64,000 nt of DNA from assembly GCF_008042275.1 (NCBI RefSeq), contig NZ_RDBK01000043.1, forward strand, positions 2,091,397-2,155,396. The letters run 5' to 3'. How positions within the stretch are numbered: the stretch's first letter is position 1; each line of letters begins with the position of its first letter. The notes beneath the pieces were generated by a model that was given only the letters and a program-made list of their open reading frames with translations, did no database searches and was not told the origin of the DNA. The DNA comes from Streptomyces sp. OR43. Its GTDB lineage: Bacteria; Actinomycetota; Actinomycetes; Streptomycetales; Streptomycetaceae. This document shows positions 44,090 to 52,253 of the stretch, one piece after another. The translations under genes were made by a program, and so were the position numbers.

Positions 44090-45055
44090 GTGAATGCAAT
44101 GACCCCCCAGGAGCCCCTCGACGCGAGGGACCGCCCCGCCAGGCTCACCGTCGGCGTCGTGGGCGCGGGCCGCGTCGGCCCCGCTCTCGCCGCCTCCCTG
44201 GCGCTCGCCGGGCACCGCCCCGTCGCCGTGTCGGGCGTCTCCGACGCCTCGGTGCGCCGCGCCGCCACCCTGCTTCCCGATGTCCCGCTGGTACCGCCCG
44301 CCGAGGTCCTCGCGCGCGCGGAGCTGGTCCTGCTGACGGTGCCCGACGACGCCCTGCCGGGGCTGGTCGAGGGCCTCGCCGAGACCGGCGCGGTCCGCCC
44401 GGGCCAGCTGATCGTCCACACCTCGGGGCGGTACGGCACGAAGGTGCTGGACCCCGCGCTGCGGGCCGGAGCCCTGCCGCTGGCCCTGCATCCGGCGATG
44501 ACGTTCACCGGCACGTCCGTGGACGTGCAGCGGCTGGCCGGCTGCTCCTTCGGGGTCACCGCGCCCGAGCAGCTGCGGCTCGCCGCCGAGGCGCTGGTCA
44601 TCGAGATGGGCGGCGAACCCGAATGGATCGACGAGGAGTCCCGCCCGCTCTACCACGCGGCCCTCGCCCTCGGCGCGAACCACCTGGTCACCCTGGTCGC
44701 CCAGTCGATGGAGCTGCTGCGCACGGCCGGTGTCTCCGCGCCCGACCGGATGCTCGGCCCGCTGCTCGGCGCCGCCCTCGACAACGCCCTGCGCTCCGGG
44801 GACGCCGCCCTGACCGGCCCGGTCGCCCGCGGCGACGCGGGCACGGTCGCCGCGCACATCCACGAGCTGCGCACCCACGCCCCGCAGACGGTGGCCGGTT
44901 ACGTCGCGATGGCCCGCGCCACCGCGGACCGCGCGCTCTCCCACGGCATGCTCAAGCCGGAGTCGGCCGAGGACCTGCTCGACGTCCTGGCCGACGGCTC
45001 GGGCGCTACGGGCACCCCCGGCAGCGCCGGAACCGGACCGGAGGACTCCCGATGA
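44090..45055 (+). CDS. Rossmann-fold DUF2520 protein, first gene of the panC operon
   Basis: 321 residues from GTG 44090 (GGAAGG upstream); ATG 44099 is an alternative. VGVVGAGRVGPALAASLALAGH is an NAD(P)-binding motif. The C-terminal half is DUF2520 (HPAMTFTGTSVDVQRLAGCSFGV, HAALALGANHLVTL). The architecture resembles ketopantoate reductase and hydroxyacid dehydrogenases. It overlaps panC by four bases; the same pairing is known in mycobacteria. Ketopantoate reduction or a related step is a plausible but unproven role. Confidence 0.85.
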   Translation: MNAMTPQEPLDARDRPARLTVGVVGAGRVGPALAASLALAGHRPVAVSGVSDASVRRAATLLPDVPLVPPAEVLARAELVLLTVPDDALPGLVEGLAETGAVRPGQLIVHTSGRYGTKVLDPALRAGALPLALHPAMTFTGTSVDVQRLAGCSFGVTAPEQLRLAAEALVIEMGGEPEWIDEESRPLYHAALALGANHLVTLVAQSMELLRTAGVSAPDRMLGPLLGAALDNALRSGDAALTGPVARGDAGTVAAHIHELRTHAPQTVAGYVAMARATADRALSHGMLKPESAEDLLDVLADGSGATGTPGSAGTGPEDSR

Positions 45056-46068
45056 CCGCATCCGCCGCCACGCTGCTGCGTACCGCCGCCGAACTGGCGG
45101 GATACGCCCCCGACGGGGACCGGGCCGAGCGTGCCGTCGTCATGACGATGGGCGCCCTGCACGAGGGCCACGCCTCCCTGATCCAAACCGCGCGTGCGGT
45201 TGTCGGACCGGGCGGCCAGGTCGTCGTCACCGTCTTCGTCAACCCGCTCCAGTTCGGTGAGAGCGCCGACCTGGACCGCTACCCGCGCACCCTGGACGCC
45301 GATCTCGCCGTGGCCGGCGCGGCCGGCGCCGACGTGGTCTTCGCGCCGTCCGTCGACGAGGTGTACCCCGGCGGTGAACCCCAGGTCCGGATCTCCGCGG
45401 GCCCGATGGGCGAGCGGCTCGAAGGCGCCTCCCGCCCCGGACACTTCGACGGCATGCTCACGGTCGTCGCCAAGCTGCTCCATCTGACCCGCCCCGATGT
45501 CGCGTTCTTCGGGCAGAAGGACGCGCAGCAGCTGGCGCTGATCCGCCGCATGGTGCGCGATCTGAACTTCCCGGTGGAGATCGTGGGCGTGGAGACGGCC
45601 CGGGAGGCCGACGGTCTCGCGCTCTCCAGCCGCAACCGCTTCCTCGACACGCATGAGCGCCGCACCGCGCTCGCGCTGTCCCGGGCCCTGTTCGCGGCCC
45701 GTGACCGGCTCGCCGCCCAGCAGGCGCTGCACGCCCGCGCCCAGACGACGGGCGCGACGGAGAACCGGGCCGCCGGACTCAGCCGGCTCGGCGAGGCGCG
45801 GCTCGCGGCCGACGCCCAGGCCGTGGCCCGGGCCAGGCCGGACGGGGGCCCCGCCGCCGTGCGCGCGGCGGCCCGCGCGATCCTGGACGACGCGGCGGCC
45901 GAGCAGCCCCCGCTCGCCCTCGACTACCTGGCGCTGGTGGACCCGGCGGACTTCACCGAGATCCCCGACGACCGCACCGCGGGCGACGCGATCCTCGCCG
46001 TCGCCGCGCGGGTGGGCACCACCCGCCTCATCGACAACATCCCGCTGACCTTCGGAGCCACCGCGTGA
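45052..46068 (+). CDS. panC: pantothenate synthetase
   Basis: 338 residues. It joins pantoate and beta-alanine using ATP. HEGH in MTMGALHEGHASL, FVNPLQFGESADLDRYPRTLDADL, FFGQKDAQQLALIRRMVRDL and GLALSSRNRFLD are all present. It is longer than typical PanC (about 280-310) because of an Ala/Arg/Gln-rich insert at about residues 215-265. GGAGG precedes the ATG. Overlaps DUF2520 and nadB by four bases each. Confidence 0.95.
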   Translation: MTASAATLLRTAAELAGYAPDGDRAERAVVMTMGALHEGHASLIQTARAVVGPGGQVVVTVFVNPLQFGESADLDRYPRTLDADLAVAGAAGADVVFAPSVDEVYPGGEPQVRISAGPMGERLEGASRPGHFDGMLTVVAKLLHLTRPDVAFFGQKDAQQLALIRRMVRDLNFPVEIVGVETAREADGLALSSRNRFLDTHERRTALALSRALFAARDRLAAQQALHARAQTTGATENRAAGLSRLGEARLAADAQAVARARPDGGPAAVRAAARAILDDAAAEQPPLALDYLALVDPADFTEIPDDRTAGDAILAVAARVGTTRLIDNIPLTFGATA

Positions 46069-47801
46069 CCGGAATACGGCTGACCGCCCCCGCCCCTGGC
46101 TGGTCCATCGACGCCGACGTCGTGGTGGTCGGCTCCGGCGTGGCCGGCCTCACCACCGCGCTGCGCTGCGCCGCCGCGGGCCTCGCCACCGTCGTCGTCA
46201 CCAAGGCCCGCCTCGACGACGGATCCACCCGCTGGGCGCAGGGCGGCGTGGCCGCCGCCCTGGGTGAGGGCGACACCCCGGAACAGCACCTGGACGACAC
46301 CCTGGTCGCCGGCGCGGGCCTGTGCGACGAGGCGGCGGTCCGCACCCTCGTCACCGAGGGCCCCGACGCCGTACGCCGGCTGATCGGCACCGGCGCCCAC
46401 TTCGACACGGCGGACGACGGCACCATCGCGCTGGGCCGCGAGGGCGGCCACCACCGCCGCCGCATCGCCCACGCGGGCGGCGACGCGACGGGCGCGGAGA
46501 TCTCCCGCGCCCTGGTCGAAGCGGTCCGCGAGGCGGCCCTGCACACCGTCGAGAACGCCCTCGTGCTCGACCTGCTCACCGACGCCGAAGGCCGTACCGC
46601 GGGCGTCACCCTGCACGTCATGGGTGAGGGTCAGCACGACGGGGTCGGCGCGGTCAACGCCCCCGCGGTCGTCCTCGCCACCGGCGGCATGGGCCAGGTC
46701 TTCTCCGCCACCACCAACCCGCCGGTCGCCACCGGCGACGGCGTGGCACTCGCGCTGCGGGCGGGCGCGGAGGTCTCGGACCTCGAATTCGTCCAGTTCC
46801 ACCCCACGGTCCTCTTCCTCGGCGCCGGTGCCGAGGGCCAGCAGCCGCTCGTCTCGGAAGCGGTACGGGGCGAGGGCGCCCATCTCGTCGACGCCCACGG
46901 CACGCGCTTCATGCTCGGGCAGCACGAGCTGGCGGAGCTGGCGCCGCGCGACATCGTCGCCAAGGCCATCACCCGCCAGATGCAGCTGCACGGCACCGAG
47001 CACATGTACCTCGACGCCCGCCACTTCGGCGCCGAGATGTGGGAGCAGCACTTCCCGACCATCCTGGCGGCCTGCCGGACCCATGGCATCGACCCGGTCA
47101 CCGAGCCGATCCCGATCGCACCGGCCGCGCACCACGCCTCCGGCGGCGTCCGCACCGACCTGCGGGGACGTACGACCGTGCCCGGTCTGTACGCCTGCGG
47201 CGAGGTCGCCTGCACCGGGGTGCACGGCGCGAACCGGCTGGCGTCCAACTCGCTCCTGGAAGGCCTCGTCTTCGCCGAACGCATCGCGGCCGACATCGTC
47301 GCCGACCGGCCCCGGTCCGCGGCCGCCACGGTCGCCGACCGCCCCGCGCCCTCCCCGCTGCTGCCGCCCGAGGCCCGGAGCACCATCCAGCGGATCATGA
47401 CCCGCGGCGCCGGCGTCGTGCGGTCCGCCGACAGCCTCGCCAGGGCCGCCGAGGAGCTGGAGGACCTGCACCGCAGCGCGTTCCTGAAGGCCGGGGCCGC
47501 CGAGCCCAAGGACGCGGTGCCCGGGGTCGAGGCCTGGGAGGTCACCAACCTGCTCCTCGTCTCCCGGGTCCTGGTCGCCGCCGCCCGGCAGCGCGAGGAG
47601 ACCCGCGGCTGCCACTGGCGCGAGGACCGGCCCGAGCGCGACGACGAGAACTGGCGCCGCCACCTCGTCGTGAAGCTCACCCCGGACCGGCAGCTCGTCC
47701 TCCGTCGGACGGATACCGAGGCGTTCGGGCCCGTACAGCCGTCCGGGGCAGCAGACTGCGCAGCAACGAGCACCACCCACCCCACTCCCGAGGAGCCGTA
47801 A
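46065..47801 (+). CDS. nadB: L-aspartate oxidase
   Basis: 578 residues from GTG 46065, overlapping the panC stop. An FAD enzyme that converts aspartate to iminoaspartate, the first step of NAD synthesis. DVVVVGSGVAGLTTAL is the FAD motif; STRWAQGGVAAA, GGHHRRRIAHAGGDATG, EFVQFHPT, HHASGGVRTDLRGRT and GANRLASNSLLEGLVF are characteristic of NadB. The partner nadA is not in this window. Confidence 0.95.
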   Translation: MTGIRLTAPAPGWSIDADVVVVGSGVAGLTTALRCAAAGLATVVVTKARLDDGSTRWAQGGVAAALGEGDTPEQHLDDTLVAGAGLCDEAAVRTLVTEGPDAVRRLIGTGAHFDTADDGTIALGREGGHHRRRIAHAGGDATGAEISRALVEAVREAALHTVENALVLDLLTDAEGRTAGVTLHVMGEGQHDGVGAVNAPAVVLATGGMGQVFSATTNPPVATGDGVALALRAGAEVSDLEFVQFHPTVLFLGAGAEGQQPLVSEAVRGEGAHLVDAHGTRFMLGQHELAELAPRDIVAKAITRQMQLHGTEHMYLDARHFGAEMWEQHFPTILAACRTHGIDPVTEPIPIAPAAHHASGGVRTDLRGRTTVPGLYACGEVACTGVHGANRLASNSLLEGLVFAERIAADIVADRPRSAAATVADRPAPSPLLPPEARSTIQRIMTRGAGVVRSADSLARAAEELEDLHRSAFLKAGAAEPKDAVPGVEAWEVTNLLLVSRVLVAAARQREETRGCHWREDRPERDDENWRRHLVVKLTPDRQLVLRRTDTEAFGPVQPSGAADCAATSTTHPTPEEP

Positions 47802-47803
47802 CC

Positions 47804-48847
47804 GTGAGCACGCCCGAAGAGAATCCGCGCCCCACACCCGTGGACGTACCGCTGATCCAGATCGGCGCGCCCGCATCCGCCGCGGGCGGCTGCGGTGACG
47901 GCTGCGGCTGCGGCGGGGAGGACGGCTACGACCTGGACGCCCTGGAGTGCGGCCTGGACCCGGCGCTCGCGCAGCTCCTCGCCGACGCGGGGCTGGACCC
48001 GGTCACCGTCGAGGACGTCGCGCACGTCGCCATCGAGGAGGACCTCGACGGCGGGGTGGACGTCACGACCGTCGCCACGGTCCCCGAGGACGCGGTGGCC
48101 ACCGGCGACTTCACCGCCCGTGAGGCGGGCGTCGTGGCCGGTCTGCGGGTCGCCGAGGCCGTTCTCTCCATCGTCTGTACGGACGAGTTCGAGGTCGAGC
48201 GGCATGTCGAGGACGGCGACCGCGTCGTCCCCGGCCAGAAGCTGCTGACCGTCACCACCCGCACCCGTGACCTGCTCACCGGCGAGCGCAGCGCGCTCAA
48301 CCTGCTGTGCCGGCTCTCCGGCATCGCCACCGCCACCCGCGCCTGGGCCGATGTCCTGGAGGGCACGAAGGCCCAGGTCCGCGACACCCGCAAGACGACT
48401 CCTGGGCTGCGCGCCCTGGAGAAGTACGCGGTGCGCTGCGGCGGCGGCGTCAACCACCGCATGTCGCTGTCCGACGCCGCACTGGTCAAGGACAACCACG
48501 TGATCGCGGCGGGCGGCGTCGCCGAGGCGTTCAAGCGGGTCAGGGAGGAGTTCCCGGACCTCGCGATCGAGGTCGAGGTCGACACGATGCAGCAGGTCAC
48601 CGAGGTCCTGGACGCCGGTGCCGATCTGATCCTGCTGGACAACTTCACCCCGTCGCAGACCGCCGAAGCGGTCGCGCTCGTCGGCGGCCGCGCGGTCCTG
48701 GAGTCCTCGGGCCGGCTGACCCTGGACTCCGCCCGCGCCTACGCGGAGGCCGGTGTGGACTACCTGGCCGTCGGCGCGCTGACCCACTCCTCGCCGATCC
48801 TCGACATCGGCCTGGACTTCCGCGACACCGACGGGGCCGGCGTCTGA
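47804..48847 (+). CDS. nadC: nicotinate-nucleotide pyrophosphorylase with Cys-rich N-terminus
   Basis: 347 residues from GTG 47804 (GAGGAG upstream). It turns quinolinate and PRPP into nicotinate mononucleotide. DTRKTTPGLRALEKYAVRCGG, NHRMSLSDAALVKDNH and EVEVDTMQQVTEVLDAGAD carry the active site. The first 60 residues are an extension beyond the usual QPRTase; it holds Cys30, Cys34 and Cys36 in a Gly-rich stretch (GGCGDGCGCGGED). The stop overlaps the coaX start by one base. Confidence 0.94.
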   Translation: MSTPEENPRPTPVDVPLIQIGAPASAAGGCGDGCGCGGEDGYDLDALECGLDPALAQLLADAGLDPVTVEDVAHVAIEEDLDGGVDVTTVATVPEDAVATGDFTAREAGVVAGLRVAEAVLSIVCTDEFEVERHVEDGDRVVPGQKLLTVTTRTRDLLTGERSALNLLCRLSGIATATRAWADVLEGTKAQVRDTRKTTPGLRALEKYAVRCGGGVNHRMSLSDAALVKDNHVIAAGGVAEAFKRVREEFPDLAIEVEVDTMQQVTEVLDAGADLILLDNFTPSQTAEAVALVGGRAVLESSGRLTLDSARAYAEAGVDYLAVGALTHSSPILDIGLDFRDTDGAGV

Positions 48848-49644
48848 TGCTGCTCACCATCGACGTCGGCAACACCCACACGGTCCTCGGGCTGTTCGAC
48901 GGTGAGGAGATCGTCGAGCACTGGCGCATCTCCACCGACGCCCGCCGCACCGCGGACGAGCTCGCGGTGCTGCTCCAGGGCCTGATGGGCATGCACCCGC
49001 TGCTCGGCATGGAGCTGGGCGACGGCATCGAGGGCATCGCGATCTGCTCCACCGTCCCGGCCGTCCTGCACGAGCTGCGCGAGGTGACCCGCCGCTACTA
49101 CGGCGACGTCCCCGCCGTCCTCGTCGAGCCGGGCATCAAGACCGGTGTGCCGATCCTGATGGACAACCCGAAGGAGGTCGGCGCGGACCGCATCATCAAC
49201 GCGGTCGCCGCCGTCGACCTGTACGGCGGTCCGGCGATCGTCGTCGACTTCGGCACCGCCACCACCTTCGACGCGGTCTCCGCCCGCGGCGAGTACACCG
49301 GCGGCGTCATCGCGCCCGGCATCGAGATCTCGGTCGAGGCGCTCGGCGTCAAGGGCGCCCAGCTGCGCAAGATCGAGCTGGCCCGGCCGCGCAGCGTGAT
49401 CGGGAAGAACACCGTCGAGGCCATGCAGGCGGGCATCATCTATGGCTTCGCCGGCCAGGTCGACGGTGTCGTCGGACGCATGAAGAAGGAGCTGGCCGCC
49501 GACCCCGACGACGTCACCGTCATCGCGACGGGCGGCCTTGCTCCGATGGTGTTGGGCGAGTCCTCCGTCATCGACGAGCACGAGCCCTGGCTCACGCTCA
49601 TCGGGCTGCGCCTGGTGTACGAGCGCAATGTGGCGCGCCTGTAG
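48847..49644 (+). CDS. coaX: type III pantothenate kinase
   Basis: 265 residues, start sharing a base with the nadC stop (TGATG). It phosphorylates pantothenate, the first step to CoA. ASKHA-fold motifs: LLTIDVGNTHTVLGLF, GADRIINAVAA, VVDFGTATTFD and GGVIAPGIEIS. The last gene of the operon making pantothenate, NAD precursors and CoA. panD, often in this place in other actinomycetes, is absent here. Confidence 0.95.
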   Translation: MLLTIDVGNTHTVLGLFDGEEIVEHWRISTDARRTADELAVLLQGLMGMHPLLGMELGDGIEGIAICSTVPAVLHELREVTRRYYGDVPAVLVEPGIKTGVPILMDNPKEVGADRIINAVAAVDLYGGPAIVVDFGTATTFDAVSARGEYTGGVIAPGIEISVEALGVKGAQLRKIELARPRSVIGKNTVEAMQAGIIYGFAGQVDGVVGRMKKELAADPDDVTVIATGGLAPMVLGESSVIDEHEPWLTLIGLRLVYERNVARL

Positions 49645-49671
49645 CGACGCGGCCCTGACCGGGAGGTTCCC

Positions 49672-49701
49672 GGCGCGGTGGCTCACCGGAGCCGCCGCGC
49701 C
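49672..49701 (+). terminator. terminator of the panC-coaX operon
   Basis: Thirteen-bp stem with one G-T pair (49672-49684 with 49689-49701) and a four-base loop, 28 bp after the coaX stop. Confidence 0.7.
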
Positions 49702-49752
49702 GCCGACGGCCAGTTAAACGGATTTTGTCCATTTAGCACGTATTGTCGCGCT

Positions 49753-50358
49753 ATGCCCACGCCCTACGGATCACGCGGCGGTATGGCGTTCAGCGCGGAC
49801 GAGCTGCGAGTGCTCCGCCGTGCCCTCGCCATCGCCCTCCACCCCGCGCCCCTGCCCGACGAGGACGTCCAGGACTGCCTGCGGCTAGCGGGCGCCGTCG
49901 ACGAGGCGGTCGGTGAGGCCGGACGGCTGCGCGCCTTCCTCCTCGCCGACCTCGTCCGCTACCGCAACGCCCTCCCCGGCTCCCTCAGCGGCTATCTGGA
50001 GCGCCTCCAGGACGCACTGGCCGCCGGATACGACCCCCGCCCCGAGGATCTCGCCGCGCTGCGCGCCCTGCGCGGCGGGCCGGCCGCCGCGGCGCTCCTG
50101 GAGCGCTGTCAGGTGCTCGCCGAGCGTTCGGTGCGGGCCCGTCTCGCCGGACGCGCGGTCCCCGCCACGGCACCCGCGCCGCGCAGCCGGCTCCTCGCGC
50201 TGCCCGGCGGACGTGCCGCGGAGCCCGAGAAGCCGAAGGCCCCGGCGGCCCCGGCCCGTCCGGCCGCGCCGTCCGAGCGCCCGGCGCCCAAGCCCTCCGA
50301 GGTCTTCCCGCCCCGCCGCCGCCCCGTCCCGCCGCCGCAGCAACGCGCCGCGGGGTAG
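49753..50358 (+). CDS. hypothetical protein, helical N-terminus and Pro-rich tail
   Basis: 201 residues from ATG 49753. TATTGT at 49741-49746, six bases before it and without a ribosome binding site, supports this leaderless start over ATG 49783. Residues 15-130 are predicted helical and begin ADELRVLRRALAIALHP; the last 60 are Pro/Ala/Arg-rich and likely disordered. No family recognised. Streptomycetes conserve it after coaX as far as I recall. Confidence 0.7.
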   Translation: MPTPYGSRGGMAFSADELRVLRRALAIALHPAPLPDEDVQDCLRLAGAVDEAVGEAGRLRAFLLADLVRYRNALPGSLSGYLERLQDALAAGYDPRPEDLAALRALRGGPAAAALLERCQVLAERSVRARLAGRAVPATAPAPRSRLLALPGGRAAEPEKPKAPAAPARPAAPSERPAPKPSEVFPPRRRPVPPPQQRAAG

Positions 50359-50403
50359 GGCCCTGCATCGGGGGCGGTGGCCGGGCTCGCTACTCTGGAC
50401 GCC

Positions 50404-50583
50404 ATGGACTACGTATCCGCGCTTGTGCCCCCCGTGGTGATGGCCGCCTTCTTCATCGGCCTGGTCGTGACGATCGTCAAGAGCCAGGGCGGGCCGAACA
50501 AGGCCAAGGAGGACGCGGCCGTGGACGCCGCGATCAGCCGCGCGGAATCGGCGCAGCGCACGCCGCGTACCGACGGGGTCTGA
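50404..50583 (+). CDS. small single-span membrane protein
   Basis: 59 residues: one hydrophobic helix (ALVPPVVMAAFFIGLVVTIV) with a charged cytosolic tail (GGPNKAKEDAAVDAAISRAE). TACTCT at 50391-50396, seven bases before the ATG, and no ribosome binding site suggest a leaderless transcript. Function unknown. A perfect terminator lies 28 bp downstream of its stop. Confidence 0.7.
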   Translation: MDYVSALVPPVVMAAFFIGLVVTIVKSQGGPNKAKEDAAVDAAISRAESAQRTPRTDGV

Positions 50584-50610
50584 CCTCCCGGCACGCGCAC
50601 CACGCATACG

Positions 50611-50646
50611 AAGGGCGTACGGCTCCCAGGAGCCGTACGCCCTTTT
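50611..50646 (+). terminator. strong Rho-independent-like terminator
   Basis: A perfect 16-bp inverted repeat, AAGGGCGTACGGCTCC (50611-50626) with its complement (50629-50644), followed by TTTTG. It ends the small membrane protein transcript. Confidence 0.88.
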
Positions 50647-50668
50647 GCTGTGTAAATAACCGTCCATT

Positions 50669-50689
50669 CCAGACATCTGGCACTAAGGT
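50669..50689 (+). promoter_or_regulatory. leaderless promoter with palindrome, upstream of BlaI-type gene
   Basis: CCAGA-CA-TCTGG at 50669-50680 is a perfect inverted repeat lying just before the -10-like TAAGGT (50684-50689), which itself ends six bases before GTG 50696. Its place between -35 and -10 suits an autorepressor operator. Confidence 0.55.
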
Positions 50690-50695
50690 GACGCT

Positions 50696-51205
50696 GTGCC
50701 CCGCCAATTGGGAGAGCTGGAAGACGCCGTGATGACGCGGGTCTGGCAATGGAACCGACCGGTAACCGTACGGGAAGTCCTTGAGGACCTTCAGCAGGAG
50801 CGGTCCATCGCCTACACCACCGTCATGACGGTTATGGACAATCTCCATCAGAAGGGCTGGGTCCGCCGGGAAGTGGACGGCCGCGCATATCGATATACGG
50901 CGGTCTCCACGCGTGCCGCGTACTCGGCCGCACTGATGAACGAAGCCTGGTCGCAGAGCGACAACCCCGCCGCCGCACTGGTCGCGTTCTTCGGCATGAT
51001 GTCGGCCGAGCAGCAGGATGCCCTCAGGGACGCCATGCGGATCGTTCTGCCCACACTTCCCGCGGGTTCCGTTCCGGCGACCGGCGAACGCGCCGGTGAA
51101 GAGGGCGGCGAAGGTGCCGGTGAAGGCACTGGTGAAGACGCCGGGGGCGGATCCGGTGAAGGTGCCGAAGCAGCCGATGACACGGAGCCGGACGCCGGGC
51201 GATAG
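50696..51205 (+). CDS. BlaI/MecI-family transcriptional regulator
   Basis: 169 residues from GTG 50696 (leaderless position). The winged helix RQLGELEDAVMTRVWQWNRPVTVREVLEDL, YTTVMTVMDNLHQKGWVRREVDGRAYRY is typical of BlaI/MecI. The last 45 residues are a Gly/Glu-rich tail with no fold. No sensor protease (BlaR1) gene is adjacent, so the inducing route is unknown. Probably represses its own promoter through the palindrome at 50669. Confidence 0.88.
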   Translation: MPRQLGELEDAVMTRVWQWNRPVTVREVLEDLQQERSIAYTTVMTVMDNLHQKGWVRREVDGRAYRYTAVSTRAAYSAALMNEAWSQSDNPAAALVAFFGMMSAEQQDALRDAMRIVLPTLPAGSVPATGERAGEEGGEGAGEGTGEDAGGGSGEGAEAADDTEPDAGR

Positions 51206-51214
51206 CGTCGGGGT

Positions 51215-51772
51215 ATGTCCTCAGAGCTTCCGCATACCGATTTCCAGACCGCTCAGTCGGTTATAAACATGGCCATCACCGTCCGCCGTGCGAGGACGAG
51301 CGATGTGGCCGCGGTCCGGCGTCTCCTCGACGGCTACGTACGAGAAGGCATCCTGCTCGACAAAGCGACGGTCACGCTTTACGAGGACATCCAGGAGTTC
51401 TGGATCGCCGAACGCGACGAGGACGCCCGGGTCATCGGCTGCGGCGCACTGCATGTGATGTGGGAAGACCTGGCCGAAGTGCGTACTCTCGCCGTCGATC
51501 ACAGCATCAAGGGCGCAGGAGTCGGACATCAAGTACTGGACAAGCTGTTGCAGACCGCCCGTTGGCTGGGCGTGCGACGGGTTTTCTGCCTCACCTTCGA
51601 AGTCGACTTCTTCGCGAAGCACGGCTTCGTGGAGATCGGGGAGACGCCGGTCGACGGAGATGTCTACAGCGAGCTGCTGCGTTCCTATGACGAGGGAGTC
51701 GCGGAGTTCCTCGGTCTCGAACGAGTGAAGCCGAACACCTTGGGCAACAGCCGGATGCTTCTGCACCTGTGA
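51215..51772 (+). CDS. GNAT acetyltransferase, ArgA-like (N-acetylglutamate synthase)
   Basis: 185 residues from ATG 51215; TAGCGT at 51203-51208 with six bases between suggests a leaderless start. ATG 51269 is an alternative without a ribosome binding site. One GNAT domain: VRRARTSDVAAVRRLLDGYV, VIGCGALHVMWEDLAEVRTLAVD, GAGVGHQVLDKLL as acetyl-CoA loop and FFAKHGFVEI. It resembles the short mycobacterial ArgA that makes N-acetylglutamate for arginine synthesis. No other arg genes are nearby. Confidence 0.8.
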   Translation: MSSELPHTDFQTAQSVINMAITVRRARTSDVAAVRRLLDGYVREGILLDKATVTLYEDIQEFWIAERDEDARVIGCGALHVMWEDLAEVRTLAVDHSIKGAGVGHQVLDKLLQTARWLGVRRVFCLTFEVDFFAKHGFVEIGETPVDGDVYSELLRSYDEGVAEFLGLERVKPNTLGNSRMLLHL

Positions 51773-51917
51773 CCGTCGCAAGAAGACCGATCCCTATGTC
51801 CGAATCGCGCACGTTTCCCGTCCCGTTGCGCTCCTGAACCTCTCCCGGGGGTTTGTGTTTTCCGGTGAAAAGCGGTTTCCTTTCCGCGTACTCCATTTTC
51901 GATGAAAGGAAATCCCG

Positions 51918-52253
51918 GTGGCACAGAAGGTTCAGGTCCTTCTTGTTGACGACCTCGACGGTGGCGAGGCGGACGAGACCGTGACGTTCGCTCTCGATGG
52001 CAAGACGTACGAGATTGACCTCACCACGAGCAACGCGGACAAGCTCCGGTCTCTTCTGGAGCCGTACGCGAAGAGCGGCCGGCGTACCGGTGGCCGTGCG
52101 GCGTCCGGTCGTGGCAAGGGCCGCGCCGTTCCCGGCGGCAACAAGGACACCGCGGAGATCCGTAAGTGGGCGCGCGAGAACGGCCACAGCGTGAATGACC
52201 GCGGCCGTGTTCCCGCGGAGATCCGTGAGGCTTACGAGAAGGCCAACGGCTGA
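51918..52253 (+). CDS. lsr2: Lsr2 nucleoid-associated protein
   Basis: 111 residues from GTG 51918 (GAAAGGAA upstream). Lsr2 bridges AT-rich DNA and silences horizontally acquired genes and many specialised-metabolite clusters in Streptomyces. N-terminal oligomerisation domain VQVLLVDDLDGGEADETVTFALDGKTYEIDL, a basic linker, and the C-terminal DNA-binding domain IRKWARENGHSVNDRGRVPAEI with the RGR minor-groove motif. Its last 22 bases overlap the end of the convergent gene. Confidence 0.96.
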   Translation: MAQKVQVLLVDDLDGGEADETVTFALDGKTYEIDLTTSNADKLRSLLEPYAKSGRRTGGRAASGRGKGRAVPGGNKDTAEIRKWARENGHSVNDRGRVPAEIREAYEKANG

